DNA from: Arcticibacter pallidicorallinus
GTDB taxonomy: Bacteria > Bacteroidota > Bacteroidia > Sphingobacteriales > Sphingobacteriaceae
Assembly (NCBI RefSeq): GCF_003002875.1
Contig: NZ_PVTH01000008.1
Span: forward strand, 86,971-150,970
Reading direction: 5' to 3'
DNA length: 64,000 bases
The translations under genes were made by a program, and so were the position numbers. The notes under the pieces were generated by a model that was not told where the DNA came from, ran no database searches, and saw only the letters and a program-made list of their open reading frames with translations. How positions within the stretch are numbered: the first letter of the stretch is position 1; every line of letters starts with the position of its first letter. Below are positions 32,986 through 40,603 of this stretch, piece by piece.

Positions 32986-34173
32986 ATGAAGTTCAGACCA
33001 TCCATTTTAGCTGCTGTATTCGTTTCAGCAGCCAGCATTTCCTTCGCGCAAGACAATCTTGTTAAATCATTAGACGCCAATCAAAGCAATAACAGCAAGG
33101 CAGGCTTCAAATTTAGTGAAGTCATCAATCTGGAAACGACATCCATCAAAAATCAGGGATCGTCAGGAACCTGCTGGGCTTATTCAACCAATTCATTTCT
33201 GGAGTCAGAAATGATTAAACAGGGACGTAAGCCTGTTGAGCTCTCTCAGATCTACCCTGCACGTTGTGCTTATATTGAAAAAGGCAGAAACTATGTCCGT
33301 ATGCAGGGTGCAGTAAGCCTTGGCGATGGTGGTGCTTTTCATGACGTGATCAATATGTATCGTAAATATGGTGCGTTACCTCAGAGTGTTTACACCGGTT
33401 TGAACTACGGCACATCAAAGAATAAATTCGCGGAGATGGCGGCGGTTTCTCAGAGCGTTCTTCAGGCGGTGGTTAAAAACCCAAATGGGGTACTGACACC
33501 AAACTGGCTGGAAGCTTACACAGCGACTATCGACGCTTATCTTGGAAAAGTTCCTCAGTCGTTTACTTATGAAGGTAAAAGCTATACTCCACAAAGCTTC
33601 GCCAAGGAGGTTGTAGGCCTGAATGCCGACGATTATGTGGAGATCTCATCTTTCAAGGAATATCCAGTATACAAGAAGTTTACCTTGCTTGTACCGGATA
33701 ACTGGTCCTTTGATCAGGTGTATAATGTAAAAATGGACGAGCTGACCAGCACCATCGACAATGCATTGAAAAACGGCTATACGGTTGCCTGGGCAACAGA
33801 TGTGAGCGAGAAAGGCTTTAGCTGGAAGAACGGGGTTGCTTATATCCCAGAGAAGAAATACGAAGATATGAACCAGGGGGAAATCAACGAGATGTTCAAC
33901 GGACCAAAGGCTGAGATGAACATCACGGAAGATTTGAGACAGCTGGAGTATGATAATTACAGCACAACTGATGACCACGGTATGCATATCGTTGGCCTGG
34001 CGAAAGATCAGAACGGTAAGGAGTATTACATTGTTAAAAATTCGTGGGGATTATCTAATGATTACAAAGGGTTCTTGTATGTAACCAAGAACTTTGTTAA
34101 GTTGAAGACGACCACCCTTCTTCTCAATAAAAAGGCTATTCCTTCTGATGTAAGAAAGAAACTAGGCGTATAG
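32986..34173 (+). CDS. Secreted C1-family cysteine peptidase (bleomycin-hydrolase/PepC-like)
   Basis: The 395-residue protein has a signal peptide (ending ISFAQ) and the papain-fold active site: NQGSSGTCWAYST with the catalytic Cys and upstream Gln, HGMHIVGLA with the His, and IVKNSWG with the Asn. The large insert between Cys and His and the order of motifs resemble the bleomycin hydrolase/aminopeptidase C branch, which are cytosolic in most bacteria; the signal peptide places this one outside the inner membrane, a common Bacteroidota variant. Substrate range is unknown. Confidence 0.9.
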   Translation: MKFRPSILAAVFVSAASISFAQDNLVKSLDANQSNNSKAGFKFSEVINLETTSIKNQGSSGTCWAYSTNSFLESEMIKQGRKPVELSQIYPARCAYIEKGRNYVRMQGAVSLGDGGAFHDVINMYRKYGALPQSVYTGLNYGTSKNKFAEMAAVSQSVLQAVVKNPNGVLTPNWLEAYTATIDAYLGKVPQSFTYEGKSYTPQSFAKEVVGLNADDYVEISSFKEYPVYKKFTLLVPDNWSFDQVYNVKMDELTSTIDNALKNGYTVAWATDVSEKGFSWKNGVAYIPEKKYEDMNQGEINEMFNGPKAEMNITEDLRQLEYDNYSTTDDHGMHIVGLAKDQNGKEYYIVKNSWGLSNDYKGFLYVTKNFVKLKTTTLLLNKKAIPSDVRKKLGV

Positions 34174-34191
34174 CGCGAGTCACATTATCAA

Positions 34192-34232
34192 CAAGAACGG
34201 CTGCCAGTACTTTGTACTTGCAGCCGTTCTTG
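34192..34232 (+). terminator. Strong hairpin terminator after the C1 peptidase gene
   Basis: A 13-bp perfect stem (CAAGAACGGCTGC, 34192-34204 with 34220-34232) is extended inside by AGTAC/GTACT with one mismatch, giving a nearly 20-bp rod. It begins 18 bases after the peptidase stop. Confidence 0.85.
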
Positions 34233-34300
34233 TTACGGGGGTTCCTTTATGCCTTCTCCGGCTATGAGAATTTCTCTATTTTTGTTTAAAATAAATCTAT

Positions 34301-35107
34301 ATGCCTCAAAATATTATTCCCTCGACGGGCAATACACCGGCTTCTGCATTTGAAAGACTCTTGACGGTAATGAACACGCTCAGAGAGCAGTGTCCATGGG
34401 ATAAGAAACAGACCATGGAAAGCCTGAGACATCTGACGATTGAAGAAACTTATGAGCTGTCTGACGCGATCCTGGAGGCTGACCCCGATGAGATCAAGAA
34501 GGAAATAGGTGATATCATGCTACACCTGGTTTTTTACGCAAGGATAGCTTCGGAAACCGGGCAGTTTGATATCGTCGATGTGCTGAATGGCATCTGTGAA
34601 AAGCTCATCATCAGACATCCACATATATACGGCGACACGGTTGTTCAGAGTGAGGACGACGTGAAACGGAACTGGGAGAAGCTCAAACTCAAGGAAGGCA
34701 ATAAATCTGTTCTGGGAGGCGTCCCCCCTTCCCTTCCGGCCCTGGTAAAAGCTTCGCGGATACAGGAGAAGGCCAGAGGAGTGGGCTTTGACTGGGAGGA
34801 TAAATCACAGGTTTGGGAAAAGGTGGAGGAAGAGATGCAGGAATTTAAGGAGGAGTTCAATACCGTTTCCGGAGTTCCTGTTGATATAGAAAAGGCTGAA
34901 GCGGAGTTCGGGGATTTGCTGTTCTCGCTGATCAATTACGCCCGCTTTATTAAGATCAATCCGGAAAATGCTTTGGAAAAAACCAATAAGAAATTCATCA
35001 AGCGTTTTCAGTATCTGGAGTCCAAGGCGGCCGAAAATGGCAAGGCTTTGCAGGATATGACCCTGGCAGAAATGGATATATTCTGGAACGAGGCAAAGAC
35101 CATTTAA
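34301..35107 (+). CDS. mazG: Nucleoside triphosphate pyrophosphohydrolase MazG
   Basis: MazG, 268 residues, hydrolyses (d)NTPs to monophosphates and PPi. Two MazG domains are present: the first with CPWDKKQTMESLRHLTIEETYE and EIGDIMLHLVFYARIA (E-x-x-E and E-x-x-D metal ligands), and the second with EKARGVGFDW, EEMQEFKEEF and AEFGDLLFSLINYAR. Full-length and with complete motifs. It precedes the ECF sigma gene by 90 bases; an inverted repeat AAACGATC/GATCGTTT (35129-35136 and 35169-35176) lies in between. Confidence 0.95.
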   Translation: MPQNIIPSTGNTPASAFERLLTVMNTLREQCPWDKKQTMESLRHLTIEETYELSDAILEADPDEIKKEIGDIMLHLVFYARIASETGQFDIVDVLNGICEKLIIRHPHIYGDTVVQSEDDVKRNWEKLKLKEGNKSVLGGVPPSLPALVKASRIQEKARGVGFDWEDKSQVWEKVEEEMQEFKEEFNTVSGVPVDIEKAEAEFGDLLFSLINYARFIKINPENALEKTNKKFIKRFQYLESKAAENGKALQDMTLAEMDIFWNEAKTI

Positions 35108-35197
35108 AACTTCAGCTTTATTGTAGCGAAACGATCCGGATCAGCGTATTTATATCATTATGATAGCAGATCGTTTTAAGTCAAAAAAACAGTAGAA

Positions 35198-35779
35198 TTG
35201 ATTAAGAACGATTCCAAGTCCATGCATAAACCTCAGAGTTTTTCTGAAAACGAGTTGATTTCAAGGTGCAAGTCGGGAGAGATAAAGTTTCAGGAAAAAC
35301 TTTACAAGCATTTCTATGGATATGCTATGGGCGTTGGGATGAGGTATTTACAAAACAAAGATGACGTATTGGAAGTGGTGAATGATTCTTTTATTAAGGT
35401 TTTTAAGGCGATAAGTTTTTACGATGAAAACCAACCTTTTAAGGCCTGGCTACGTAGAATTATTGTAAATACGTCTATCGATCATAGAAGACGAAACCTG
35501 AAGCACATGAATCAGGAAGATATAGACGAGGCAATATATATCGGCAAAGCGCCGGAGGCAGTGGAGAATATTAATGCGAAAGATATACTTAAGCTGCTGA
35601 ACTACCTTCCGGAGATCCAAAAAACGGTATTCAACCTATATGAAATTGATGGTTACAGTCATGACGAAATAGGCAATATGTTATCTATACCGGTCAGCTC
35701 CTCCCGCGTTTACCTGAGTCGGGCTAAAGAAAAATTAAGAAAGCACTGGAATCATCAGGAGGGTAGCTATGCAAGATAG
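35198..35779 (+). CDS. ECF RNA polymerase sigma factor
   Basis: A 193-residue ECF sigma factor. Region 2 is seen in FQEKLYKHFYGYAMGVGMRYLQNKDD with the DDVLEVVNDSFIKVF segment and PFKAWLRRIIVNTSIDHRRR, and region 4 in LPEIQKTVFNLYEIDGYSHDEIGNMLSIPVSSSRVYLSRAKEKLR. The reading from TTG 35198 begins MIKNDSKSMHK; an ATG at 35222 is an alternative. Region 4 ends in the next gene's start, an 11-base overlap, which ties its translation to the membrane-anchored partner protein. No anti-sigma with a zinc motif is present, so that partner probably regulates it. Confidence 0.93.
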   Translation: MIKNDSKSMHKPQSFSENELISRCKSGEIKFQEKLYKHFYGYAMGVGMRYLQNKDDVLEVVNDSFIKVFKAISFYDENQPFKAWLRRIIVNTSIDHRRRNLKHMNQEDIDEAIYIGKAPEAVENINAKDILKLLNYLPEIQKTVFNLYEIDGYSHDEIGNMLSIPVSSSRVYLSRAKEKLRKHWNHQEGSYAR

Positions 35780-37088
35780 TTTTGACAAAAAGTTGGTTGA
35801 ACGAATTGTTCAGGTCTTTGATGAGTATGAGGATGACTCTGCTGATCATGGATGGGAACAACTGCGTCTGAAACACCAGCCTGCCAAGCGCCGCTCTCCT
35901 GTCATTTACTGGCTTGGATCTGCCGCTGCAGTATTATTGTTGATAGCCGGTGTCTGGATGTTCTATCCGAAAGACGCCAAGATCCAACTGGCATCGCAGG
36001 AAAAACCTCGGGAGGCTACTTTATCTCATGACGGAGGCTTATCCCGGCAAGGCGCCGAAGAAGCAACTGCGAGCGCCGGAGAGCCCATGGACAGAGAAAG
36101 CGGAGAGGAAACCAGATTGTACGTTGCAAGATCGGGCAAACGAAATAATGAGCCAGGGCTAGCGGCAGAAGAACAGCCTATGTCTGTGTCGTTGGCCGTT
36201 TCTGCAGCGAGAGACACTTTGGCGGCGAATAGTTTGGAACAAACTCCGGTCATTGCCTCTATAGAGACCGGGGAACAAGTTCAGGAGCATGCACCTGCGG
36301 TAGCTAGCGAAGTCAGGAGACCTGCTGCAACGGCTGTTCCGGAAAGCTATGATCAACTGCAGCAGGCTAAGCGTGAGCTGCTAGCAGAAGAAGGTTCCAA
36401 TCATAAAGAAAAAAGCAAGGATGCGAAGCTATCGTTCAGTTTGTATGCGGGTAGTCACGTCTCTTATGCGGAAGGAAGTAAATCGCGGGTCAATACCGGT
36501 GTAGGAATTAGTTCTGAATTGGATCTGACATCGAAACTGAAGTTGACAACAGGTGTTTCTATAGCGCAAAACTCATTGCGATATGACTCTCGCATTCCTG
36601 AACAGGCAGCTGCGTCTTTCTTAAGCTCAACCATGTCCAAAAGCCAGAATCTCATGGTTGCGGGTCCGGATGCTAAAGTTTCGGCTATCAATTACTCTAT
36701 TCATGGCTATGACGCCTCTTTGATGGGTTTGGATATTCCGGTTAACCTGAAGTATACCTTCTTCGAGAAAAAAGAGGAATTGTATGTGGTTGCCGGGCTG
36801 AGTTCCAATTTCTTCTTCGACGAAACCTATACCTACGACTACGGATATAATTCCATTTATGACAGTTCAGTGGAATCGTTCCCTAACGAAAAGACCACTA
36901 CCAATACCAGCAGCTTTGACTTTGCCAGGATGCTGAACCTGTCAGTGGGCTATGGTTACCCAATTGGCAAGCAAAGCAAGTTATCCCTTGAGCCTTTTCT
37001 AAAATACCCGCTTGGGGGACTTGGTTCACAGGATATCCGCTTCAGTTCCGCAGGGCTTAATCTAAAATGGAACTTTAATTCGCGCTAG
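35769..37088 (+). CDS. Membrane-anchored protein with anti-sigma-like N-terminus and barrel-like C-terminal domain
   Basis: The 439-residue protein overlaps the ECF sigma gene by 11 bases. Residues 1-43 are a charged cytoplasmic segment (KKLVERIVQVFDEYEDD...WEQLRLKH), residues 45-66 a single transmembrane helix (VIYWLGSAAAVLLLIAGVWMF), 70-215 a low-complexity Ala/Glu/Ser-rich linker, and about 220-439 a strand-rich region with alternating hydrophobics ending in FSSAGLNLKWNFNSR, typical of outer-membrane barrel or PorT-like domains. It lacks a signal peptide. I infer that it is the sigma factor's regulator, joining a cytoplasmic sigma-binding part to a C-terminal domain across the membrane; the topology of the C-terminal part is not certain. 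Confidence 0.7.
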   Translation: MQDSFDKKLVERIVQVFDEYEDDSADHGWEQLRLKHQPAKRRSPVIYWLGSAAAVLLLIAGVWMFYPKDAKIQLASQEKPREATLSHDGGLSRQGAEEATASAGEPMDRESGEETRLYVARSGKRNNEPGLAAEEQPMSVSLAVSAARDTLAANSLEQTPVIASIETGEQVQEHAPAVASEVRRPAATAVPESYDQLQQAKRELLAEEGSNHKEKSKDAKLSFSLYAGSHVSYAEGSKSRVNTGVGISSELDLTSKLKLTTGVSIAQNSLRYDSRIPEQAAASFLSSTMSKSQNLMVAGPDAKVSAINYSIHGYDASLMGLDIPVNLKYTFFEKKEELYVVAGLSSNFFFDETYTYDYGYNSIYDSSVESFPNEKTTTNTSSFDFARMLNLSVGYGYPIGKQSKLSLEPFLKYPLGGLGSQDIRFSSAGLNLKWNFNSR

Positions 37089-37089
37089 C

Positions 37090-38310
37090 CTACTTGAAGG
37101 TAATGGCCTTGACGGGCGAGATTCTGCTGACCAGCGTTGAAGGAATGATAAGCACCAGGAGGCAGATGACGAGCGTTCCGGCGTTAAGTAAGAGGATATC
37201 GGCGACTTCGAGTTCCACCGGCACAAAAGACATGTAATAGGATGCCTGATCGAGCTCGAAGAAGTGAGTATGCACCTGAAACAGGCCGAGGCCAATGCCT
37301 AACACATTTCCGAGTAAGAGTCCGAAACCAATCAGATAGGCGGCATTTTGGAGGAAGATCTTCTGGATGCCCCAGTTAGTGGCGCCAAGAGCCTTTAATA
37401 CCCCGATCATGTTCGTTCTTTCCAGAATAATGATAAGCAGCGCGGAGATCATGTTGATGATCGCTACAGCAAGCATCAGAATCAGGATTACCTCTGTATT
37501 GACATCTAAAAGGGAGAGCCACTGAAAAATGGTTGGATAATACTCCGTGATAGAATAGGCACGCAGACCCATGCCAATGTTATCATTGACACTGAGGGCG
37601 GAATGGTCGACGGCGTCGAAATGTTTGACCTGTACTTCATAACCTCCAACGGTGCCCGGCGCCCAGTTGTTCAGACGCTGTACTACGGAGATGTCCCCGA
37701 TAACATAGGCTTTGTCTACTTCCTCAATCCCCAGATCGTATATTCCGACGATATCAAACTTCCTTCTCCGGAGAGGCTCCTGCACAAAGTACATAAGAAA
37801 GTCATCCCCCACTTTCAGTCGCATTCGATCTGCTATAACCTTGGAAATCAGGATCTGTCTCTTGGCTTTGACGCTGTCTGTGAAGTCGATGACATCCCCC
37901 GAAACAAGTACCTTTTTGAAATAGTCCCAGTTAAAGTTCTTGTCTACCCCCTTAAGGATCACGCCCTCCATTTCATCATTGGCATTGATTATCCCTTGCT
38001 TTACGGCATAAGGATACATGTGGGAGATGTTGGGGAGTTTGGAGAGCAGTGCAAGGGTGTCGGGATGGATACTAAAAGGCGAGGCCTCATTAGATGCGTT
38101 TAAGTCATATTTCATGACGATAATGTCGCCCGAGAAACCCCTTACTTTCTCGCGGATTTCAGACTTGAAGCCTTTAACAACGGCAACAGACAGAATCATC
38201 ACGGCAAGACCGAGCATGATCCCTACAATAGCGATCCGCACACTGAGCCTGGAAAAAGTGCGCTTCGAGCGGAAAGTTATTCGGTTTGCAATGAAGGAGG
38301 CGAAAGTCAC
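37090..38310 (-). CDS. FtsX/LolC-type ABC transporter permease
   Basis: A 406-residue permease. The N-terminus has MTFASFIANRITFRSKRTFSRLSVRIAIVGIMLGLAVMIL, the first helix, followed by a large periplasmic domain and three C-terminal helices (about 270-400, e.g. EVILILMLAVAIINMISALLIIILERTNMIGVLKALGATNWGIQKIF), and ends VSRISPVKAITFK. The ERTNMIGVLKALGA coupling segment is the FtsX/LolC/LolE signature. It is the permease part of a lipoprotein-releasing type system, but no ATPase gene is adjacent. It ends one base beyond the barrel protein's stop (convergent); the upstream box CATCTTTG (38336-38343) is a likely -7. Confidence 0.88.
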   Translation of the reverse strand: MTFASFIANRITFRSKRTFSRLSVRIAIVGIMLGLAVMILSVAVVKGFKSEIREKVRGFSGDIIVMKYDLNASNEASPFSIHPDTLALLSKLPNISHMYPYAVKQGIINANDEMEGVILKGVDKNFNWDYFKKVLVSGDVIDFTDSVKAKRQILISKVIADRMRLKVGDDFLMYFVQEPLRRRKFDIVGIYDLGIEEVDKAYVIGDISVVQRLNNWAPGTVGGYEVQVKHFDAVDHSALSVNDNIGMGLRAYSITEYYPTIFQWLSLLDVNTEVILILMLAVAIINMISALLIIILERTNMIGVLKALGATNWGIQKIFLQNAAYLIGFGLLLGNVLGIGLGLFQVHTHFFELDQASYYMSFVPVELEVADILLLNAGTLVICLLVLIIPSTLVSRISPVKAITFK

Positions 38311-38342
38311 GCTATAAAGTTTTTTTGTAATTTAGCAAAGAT

Positions 38343-38370
38343 GCACATTTTTCTGCCTTGACAAATGTGC
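38343..38370. repeat. Inverted repeat in the divergent promoter region
   Basis: GCACATTT (38343-38350) and AAATGTGC (38363-38370), arms of 8 bp spaced by 12, lie between the divergent permease and NamZ-like genes. It may be an operator; no regulator is known. Confidence 0.4.
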
Positions 38371-38388
38371 AGATATATCTTTACATAC

Positions 38389-39669
38389 ATGATAAAACAT
38401 CTCACACCTCTTCTGCTTAGCGGAATTTTACTCAGCCAGCCGGTTATTTCCTGCGGCAATGTTAAACAAGCAGGCAGCGTACAACAGACTTCTGAAACTG
38501 GCTCTGAAGCCAATAGCGCGACAGTGAATCCAAGTGCGACAAGCGGACTTCTGACTGGTGCAGACCAAACGTCGCAATACCTGACTGACCTAAAAGGTAA
38601 GAAAGTGGGTATGGTTGTCAATCCGACTTCCATAATCGGCAAAACACACAGCGTAGATAGCCTAAGGTCTTTAGGAATCAACATCGTGAAGGTTTTCGGA
38701 CCTGAACACGGCTTCCGTGGCGAGGCAAGTGCCGGAGCCAAAGTGAGCAGCAACATCGATGCGAAGACAGGACTTCCGGTAATCTCCCTGTACGGCAGTC
38801 ATTACAAACCTACTGTTCAGGACCTTAAGGGAATTGACATTATGGTGTTTGATATACAAGATGTTGGAGTACGCTTTTATACCTATATCTCGACCCTACA
38901 TTATATCATGGAAGCTTGTGCGGAAAACAAGATCAAGCTTATCGTGCTTGACAGGCCTAATCCCAACGGTTTTTATATTGACGGACCCGTTCTGGAAGAG
39001 AAATTCAAATCCTTCATTGGCATGCACCCCATCCCTGTCTTGCACGGCCTGACGATAGGTGAATATGCGAAAATGGTGAACGGCGAAGGATGGCTGAAAG
39101 GAAAGATTAAATGTGATCTTAAGATCGTCAAACTTAAAGGATATAAACATGATATGTATTATACCCTGCCTGTAAAGCCCTCACCGAATCTGAATACACA
39201 GCAGTCTATCTTGCTTTATCCATCGTTGTGTTTGTTTGAGGGCACAATTATCAGTCAGGGACGCGGAACACATATGCCTTTCCAGGTACTGGGAAGTCCG
39301 CTTTTGAAAGGAAAGTACGATTTCACTTTCAGCCCCGTCAGCATAAAAGGAATGAGTGAGACACCACTGCATCAAAATCAGCTCTGCTACGGGCTGGATC
39401 TGCGCAAGTATGATACCTCCGTATTCAAAAAAACGGGAAAGCTGAACCTAAGCTGGCTGATCGATATGTATAATGCGTATCCGGAAAAGGAGAAGTTTTT
39501 CGATTTCAAACAAAGCAAGCAGATTAACAACTTCAACAGACTTGCAGGTAATGATAAGCTGCAGAAGCAGATTGCCTCAGGCATGAGCGAGCAGGACATA
39601 CGTGCAAGCTGGGAGCCTGAACTCTCTGCCTATAAACAAATGAGAAAGAAATACCTCTTGTATCCGTAG
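38389..39669 (+). CDS. NamZ/DUF1343-family exo-beta-N-acetylmuramidase-like lipoprotein
   Basis: About 426 residues from the ATG at 38389. A hydrophobic N-terminus with the lipobox-like VISC indicates a lipoprotein. The body is DUF1343: GKKVGMVVNPTSIIGKTHS, FGPEHGFRGEASAGA, LYGSHYKPT, DIMVFDIQDVGVRFYTYISTL, and LDRPNPNGFYIDGP are the strongest family stretches, and the DxQDVGxRFYTY motif holds acidic residues proposed as catalytic in NamZ. NamZ proteins remove terminal MurNAc from peptidoglycan fragments, feeding cell-wall salvage. fmt follows 2 bases after the stop. The divergent permease shares its promoter region. Confidence 0.88.
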   Translation: MIKHLTPLLLSGILLSQPVISCGNVKQAGSVQQTSETGSEANSATVNPSATSGLLTGADQTSQYLTDLKGKKVGMVVNPTSIIGKTHSVDSLRSLGINIVKVFGPEHGFRGEASAGAKVSSNIDAKTGLPVISLYGSHYKPTVQDLKGIDIMVFDIQDVGVRFYTYISTLHYIMEACAENKIKLIVLDRPNPNGFYIDGPVLEEKFKSFIGMHPIPVLHGLTIGEYAKMVNGEGWLKGKIKCDLKIVKLKGYKHDMYYTLPVKPSPNLNTQQSILLYPSLCLFEGTIISQGRGTHMPFQVLGSPLLKGKYDFTFSPVSIKGMSETPLHQNQLCYGLDLRKYDTSVFKKTGKLNLSWLIDMYNAYPEKEKFFDFKQSKQINNFNRLAGNDKLQKQIASGMSEQDIRASWEPELSAYKQMRKKYLLYP

Positions 39670-39671
39670 TC

Positions 39672-40601
39672 ATGAGAATAATATTTATGGGGACTCCAGA
39701 CTTTGCGGTAGCATCGCTGGACGCACTGATCAGGAGTGGAAAAGAAGTGGTGGCGGTAGTAACTGCGCCTGATAAGCCGGCAGGCCGCGGGCAAAAGCTA
39801 CAGCAATCTGCGGTAAAGCAATATGCTGTAGAACATCAGCTGCCGGTGCTTCAACCGGTGAAGCTAAAGAATGAAACCTTTTTGGAAGAGCTGAAAGCAT
39901 TTAAGGCTGATCTTCAGGTAGTGGTAGCCTTTCGGATGCTGCCTGCTGTAGTCTGGGATATGCCTTCAAAAGGAACTATTAACCTCCACGGCTCGCTCCT
40001 TCCGCAGTACAGGGGTGCAGCTCCGATAAACTGGGCGATCATCAATGGCGAAAAGGAAACGGGGGTGACCACCTTCTTCCTTCAGCATGAAATAGACACC
40101 GGGAATATCCTGTTTGCTGAGAAAGTGGCGATCGGGGACGATGAGACAGCGGGTGATGTACATGACAAGCTGATGCTGACAGGTGCGGATTTGGTGGTAA
40201 AAACGGTCACGGCAATAGAGAACAACAACTACCAGGAGAAGCCTCAGGACGAGATTCTGGATGAGGAGGGTAAAGCTTTGGATACAAAGCACGCCCCCAA
40301 GATTTTTAAGGAGACTTGCCTGATCGACTGGAGCAAGCCCGTTAATGACGTATATAACCATATCAGAGGCCTAAGTCCTTATCCAGCTGCTTATACGCAT
40401 TTAGACGGCAAAACACTGAAGGTTTATTCTGCGACGCGTGAGCTCTCGAAGCCTGATGTCGAAGCTGGCCAATACGAGACAGATGGTAAATCCTTCTTAA
40501 AGTTCGCGTGTACGGACGGCTACATAGCGCTTGAGACCATTCAGTTGGAGGGCAAGAAGCGGATCGGCATTGCTGAATTCCTAAGAGGCTACAGACTGTA
40601 G
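39672..40601 (+). CDS. fmt: Methionyl-tRNA formyltransferase
   Basis: Fmt, 309 residues, formylates initiator Met-tRNA. The N-terminal Rossmann part reads MRIIFMGTPDFAVASL, and the 10-formyl-THF site is SLLPQYRGAAPINWAIINGEKETGVTTF. DTGNIL and the C-terminal domain follow in order. The stop codon lies inside the palindrome at 40587-40603 shared with the convergent MutS-like gene. Confidence 0.97.
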   Translation: MRIIFMGTPDFAVASLDALIRSGKEVVAVVTAPDKPAGRGQKLQQSAVKQYAVEHQLPVLQPVKLKNETFLEELKAFKADLQVVVAFRMLPAVVWDMPSKGTINLHGSLLPQYRGAAPINWAIINGEKETGVTTFFLQHEIDTGNILFAEKVAIGDDETAGDVHDKLMLTGADLVVKTVTAIENNNYQEKPQDEILDEEGKALDTKHAPKIFKETCLIDWSKPVNDVYNHIRGLSPYPAAYTHLDGKTLKVYSATRELSKPDVEAGQYETDGKSFLKFACTDGYIALETIQLEGKKRIGIAEFLRGYRL

Positions 40602-40603
40602 CC
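40587..40603. terminator. Palindrome over the overlapping stop codons of fmt and the MutS-like gene
   Basis: GGCTACAG-A-CTGTAGCC: the fmt stop (40599-40601) and the minus-strand stop (40591-40589) both fall inside it. Folded with a GAC loop it makes a 7-bp stem, followed on the plus strand by the T-rich TTCATTTTCTTTC, so it may terminate fmt transcripts. Confidence 0.5.
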
